NCBI GenBank assembly: GCA_036502085.1
Contig: DASXZD010000099.1
Location: 3,733-67,732, forward strand
DNA length: 64,000 nucleotides
Source: PALSA-505 sp036502085
GTDB taxonomy: Bacteria; Actinomycetota; Actinomycetes; Streptosporangiales; Streptosporangiaceae
Direction: 5' to 3'
Part shown: positions 63,007-64,000 of the stretch, in pieces
Layout of the letters: each line of letters opens with the position of its first letter
How positions within the stretch are numbered: the first letter of the stretch is position 1
Made by a program: the position numbers and the translations under genes
Notes under the pieces: generated by a model
The model's input: the letters and a program-made list of their open reading frames with translations, nothing else
Databases searched by the model: none
Told to the model about the DNA's origin: nothing

Positions 63007-63660
63007 CTATTCTCCTTGATTACCTCGAAGATTACCTCGAAGCCGATTTACCGCCTTCCGGATCAACCGGGAGGCGTGGTAGGTGACGGGGACGGCGATG
63101 GCAAGAGCCACGGCGGGATCCAGCCAATACGAGCCTCCTGTTGCCAGGATGATGCCGCCTGCCGCCGCGACCCCCGCAGCAGCAGCAGAATCCGCCACAG
63201 TGTCCAGCAGGACTGCCGCGACAGACAGGTCCTCTCCCGCTGTCTCGCTCCCGCCGTCCTCCGCATCTCCGCGCAGGACGAGTGCGCCGATGGCCATGAT
63301 GAGCGCGGCGATACCGCTGACTACGAGCACGGACAGGCCATCGACCTGATGCGTGCCGGTGATCAGCCGATCCGCCGCGGTGGCCGCCACGAGCAGTTCA
63401 AGGAGCAGCAGCCACCCGACGTTGACCAGGGCGGCGATACTGGTGGCCTTCGGGTAACCCCCGGACTGGCCACGGGCCGACGGGCGCGCGGCCAGGCGAG
63501 TTGCGAGCAGCGCTACACCCACGCCGGCGGCATCGAGAAGATAGTCGGCGCCTTCGGCGAAGACCGCCACCGAATGGGCGGTAGCGCCGACCGCAATCAG
63601 GCCGCCCACGAGCGCAAGGTTCAGTACCAGAACGATGCTTAGGCGCTGAGTTCGTGACAC
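63007..63660 (-). CDS. Cation diffusion facilitator (CDF) family transporter
   Basis: A 217-aa transporter with about six TM segments. The first has LSIVLVLNLALVGGLIAVGATAHS; SVAVFAEGADYLLDAAGVGVALLA is the TM2 metal site, with D..LLD in place of the more usual HxxxD. The TM5 site reads LLDTVADSAAAAGVA (DxxxD). Short C-terminal tail, with a duplicated RGNL. Metal unknown. GTG 63660 follows GGAGGA; the GTG at 63726 is an alternative start. Confidence 0.8.
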   Translation of the reverse strand: MSRTQRLSIVLVLNLALVGGLIAVGATAHSVAVFAEGADYLLDAAGVGVALLATRLAARPSARGQSGGYPKATSIAALVNVGWLLLLELLVAATAADRLITGTHQVDGLSVLVVSGIAALIMAIGALVLRGDAEDGGSETAGEDLSVAAVLLDTVADSAAAAGVAAAGGIILATGGSYWLDPAVALAIAVPVTYHASRLIRKAVNRLRGNLRGNQGE

Positions 63661-63738
63661 GCGTGACTGTCCTCCATGGTGGCTGACAGCAGTGGTACCC
63701 GAGGATACGGGTACCTGGTGGGCCAATCCAGCGGAGGG

Positions 63739-64000
63739 TCACGTGGGCCAGCGTTCGCTGAAGTATCCGATGAGACTGCGGCCGAGCAGTTCCTCTGTTG
63801 CGTTTCCGGCTCGATCAGGCTCGAGTCCGAGGACTTCGCCGTCATCAGCCACTCCGATTACGAGCGTGCCACCGCCAGTATTGAGGAATGCGGCAATCGT
63901 CTTGAGCCTGAGGACTTCATCAAGTGGCCTCTGGCCCGCGTCCAGCAGGTAATCGGCAAGCGTTCCGCCACTTAAGTACTCGAACACGATGTAATGGACG
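63739..64000 (-). CDS. Chimeric ORF: kinase-like fragment joined to AlbA_2-like domain (5' end beyond window)
   Basis: The frame is open to base 64000. Its first visible residues (VHYIVFEYLSGGTLADYLLD...RPLDEVLRL) resemble the hinge and following helix of a Ser/Thr protein kinase. The next residues (LKTIAAFLNTGGGTLVIGVADDGEVLGLEPD) are the core of an AlbA_2/Schlafen-like domain. The chain stops soon after (ERWPT). Both parts look incomplete, so this may be a fusion remnant, or a real chimera whose N-terminus lies outside. The interpretation rests on short motifs. Confidence 0.5.
   Translation of the reverse strand, partial: VHYIVFEYLSGGTLADYLLDAGQRPLDEVLRLKTIAAFLNTGGGTLVIGVADDGEVLGLEPDRAGNATEELLGRSLIGYFSERWPT

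Overview
The window is GC-rich chromosomal DNA from an actinomycete, with GTG starts, GTGA stop/start overlaps and few AT-rich patches. The gene content points the same way: mycothiol-linked enzymes (mca and a maleylpyruvate-isomerase-family protein), coenzyme-B12-dependent ribonucleotide reductase with NrdR, the mec/cysO/cysM cysteine route, a deazaflavin-dependent nitroreductase, DUF1702, DUF2017, DUF3039 and DUF3618 proteins, and a FilP/Scy-type coiled-coil gene next to methylmalonyl-CoA epimerase, thiolase and meaB as in Streptomyces. The genus cannot be fixed from sequence alone. I see no insertion sequence, prophage, CRISPR array or rRNA operon.

Layout. 0-3 kb: nrdJ (cut by the left edge), nrdR with two NrdR-type boxes, then a LysM protein divergent from lexA; between them lie four abutting 16-bp LexA-type operators. 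3-5 kb: two Yx(FWY)xxD-domain proteins. 5-8.3 kb: leuS behind a leucine-rich leader peptide and an intrinsic terminator. 8.4-14.4 kb: GntR regulator, APC permease, choline-kinase-like gene and a dimethylglycine/sarcosine-dehydrogenase-like gene. 14.6-19.3 kb: DUF1702 protein and an orphan AT-DH polyketide-synthase-like protein. 19.3-23.4 kb: nitroreductase, mca, mycothiol-type enzyme, P450 and pterin carbinolamine dehydratase. 23.5-28 kb: tandem glycine riboswitch, gcvT, gcvH, sdaA and a PLP amino-acid lyase. 28-33.2 kb: small genes and a sugar ABC importer under a divergent LacI repressor with two matched operators.

33-39 kb: small proteins, a class-I-shaped tRNA with a UAG (Leu) anticodon, bcp, rdgB, rph, an MBL-fold hydrolase and a DUF222 protein that has lost its HNH end. 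39.6-43.8 kb: a frame-broken GNAT gene, a thioesterase, cysM, cysO with a C-terminal tail, the JAMM protease, DUF2017 and clpS. 43.9-50 kb: NAD salvage (pncB, pncA), DUF3039, YqgE, malic enzyme, MarR and a CnoX-like thioredoxin-TPR protein. 50.5-53.4 kb: ECF sigma factor, a membrane-anchored beta-propeller protein and a DUF2127 protein. 53.4-58.2 kb: meaB, thiolase, epimerase and the FilP/Scy-like gene. 58.2-64 kb: aldehyde dehydrogenase, a domain-swapped RibD-like enzyme, a THUMP-like methyltransferase, a truncated M55 peptidase, a CDF transporter and, at the right edge, an ORF joining kinase-like and AlbA_2-like sequence.

The most informative items are regulatory or structural: the four-box SOS operator, the leuS attenuator, the glycine riboswitch with a sequence mimic at the Shine-Dalgarno, the class-I tRNA with a leucine anticodon, the tailed CysO carrier and the orphan AT-DH/DUF1702 pair. 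One-carbon and glycine metabolism recurs, with dimethylglycine oxidation at 12-14 kb and the glycine-controlled operon at 23.5-28 kb.
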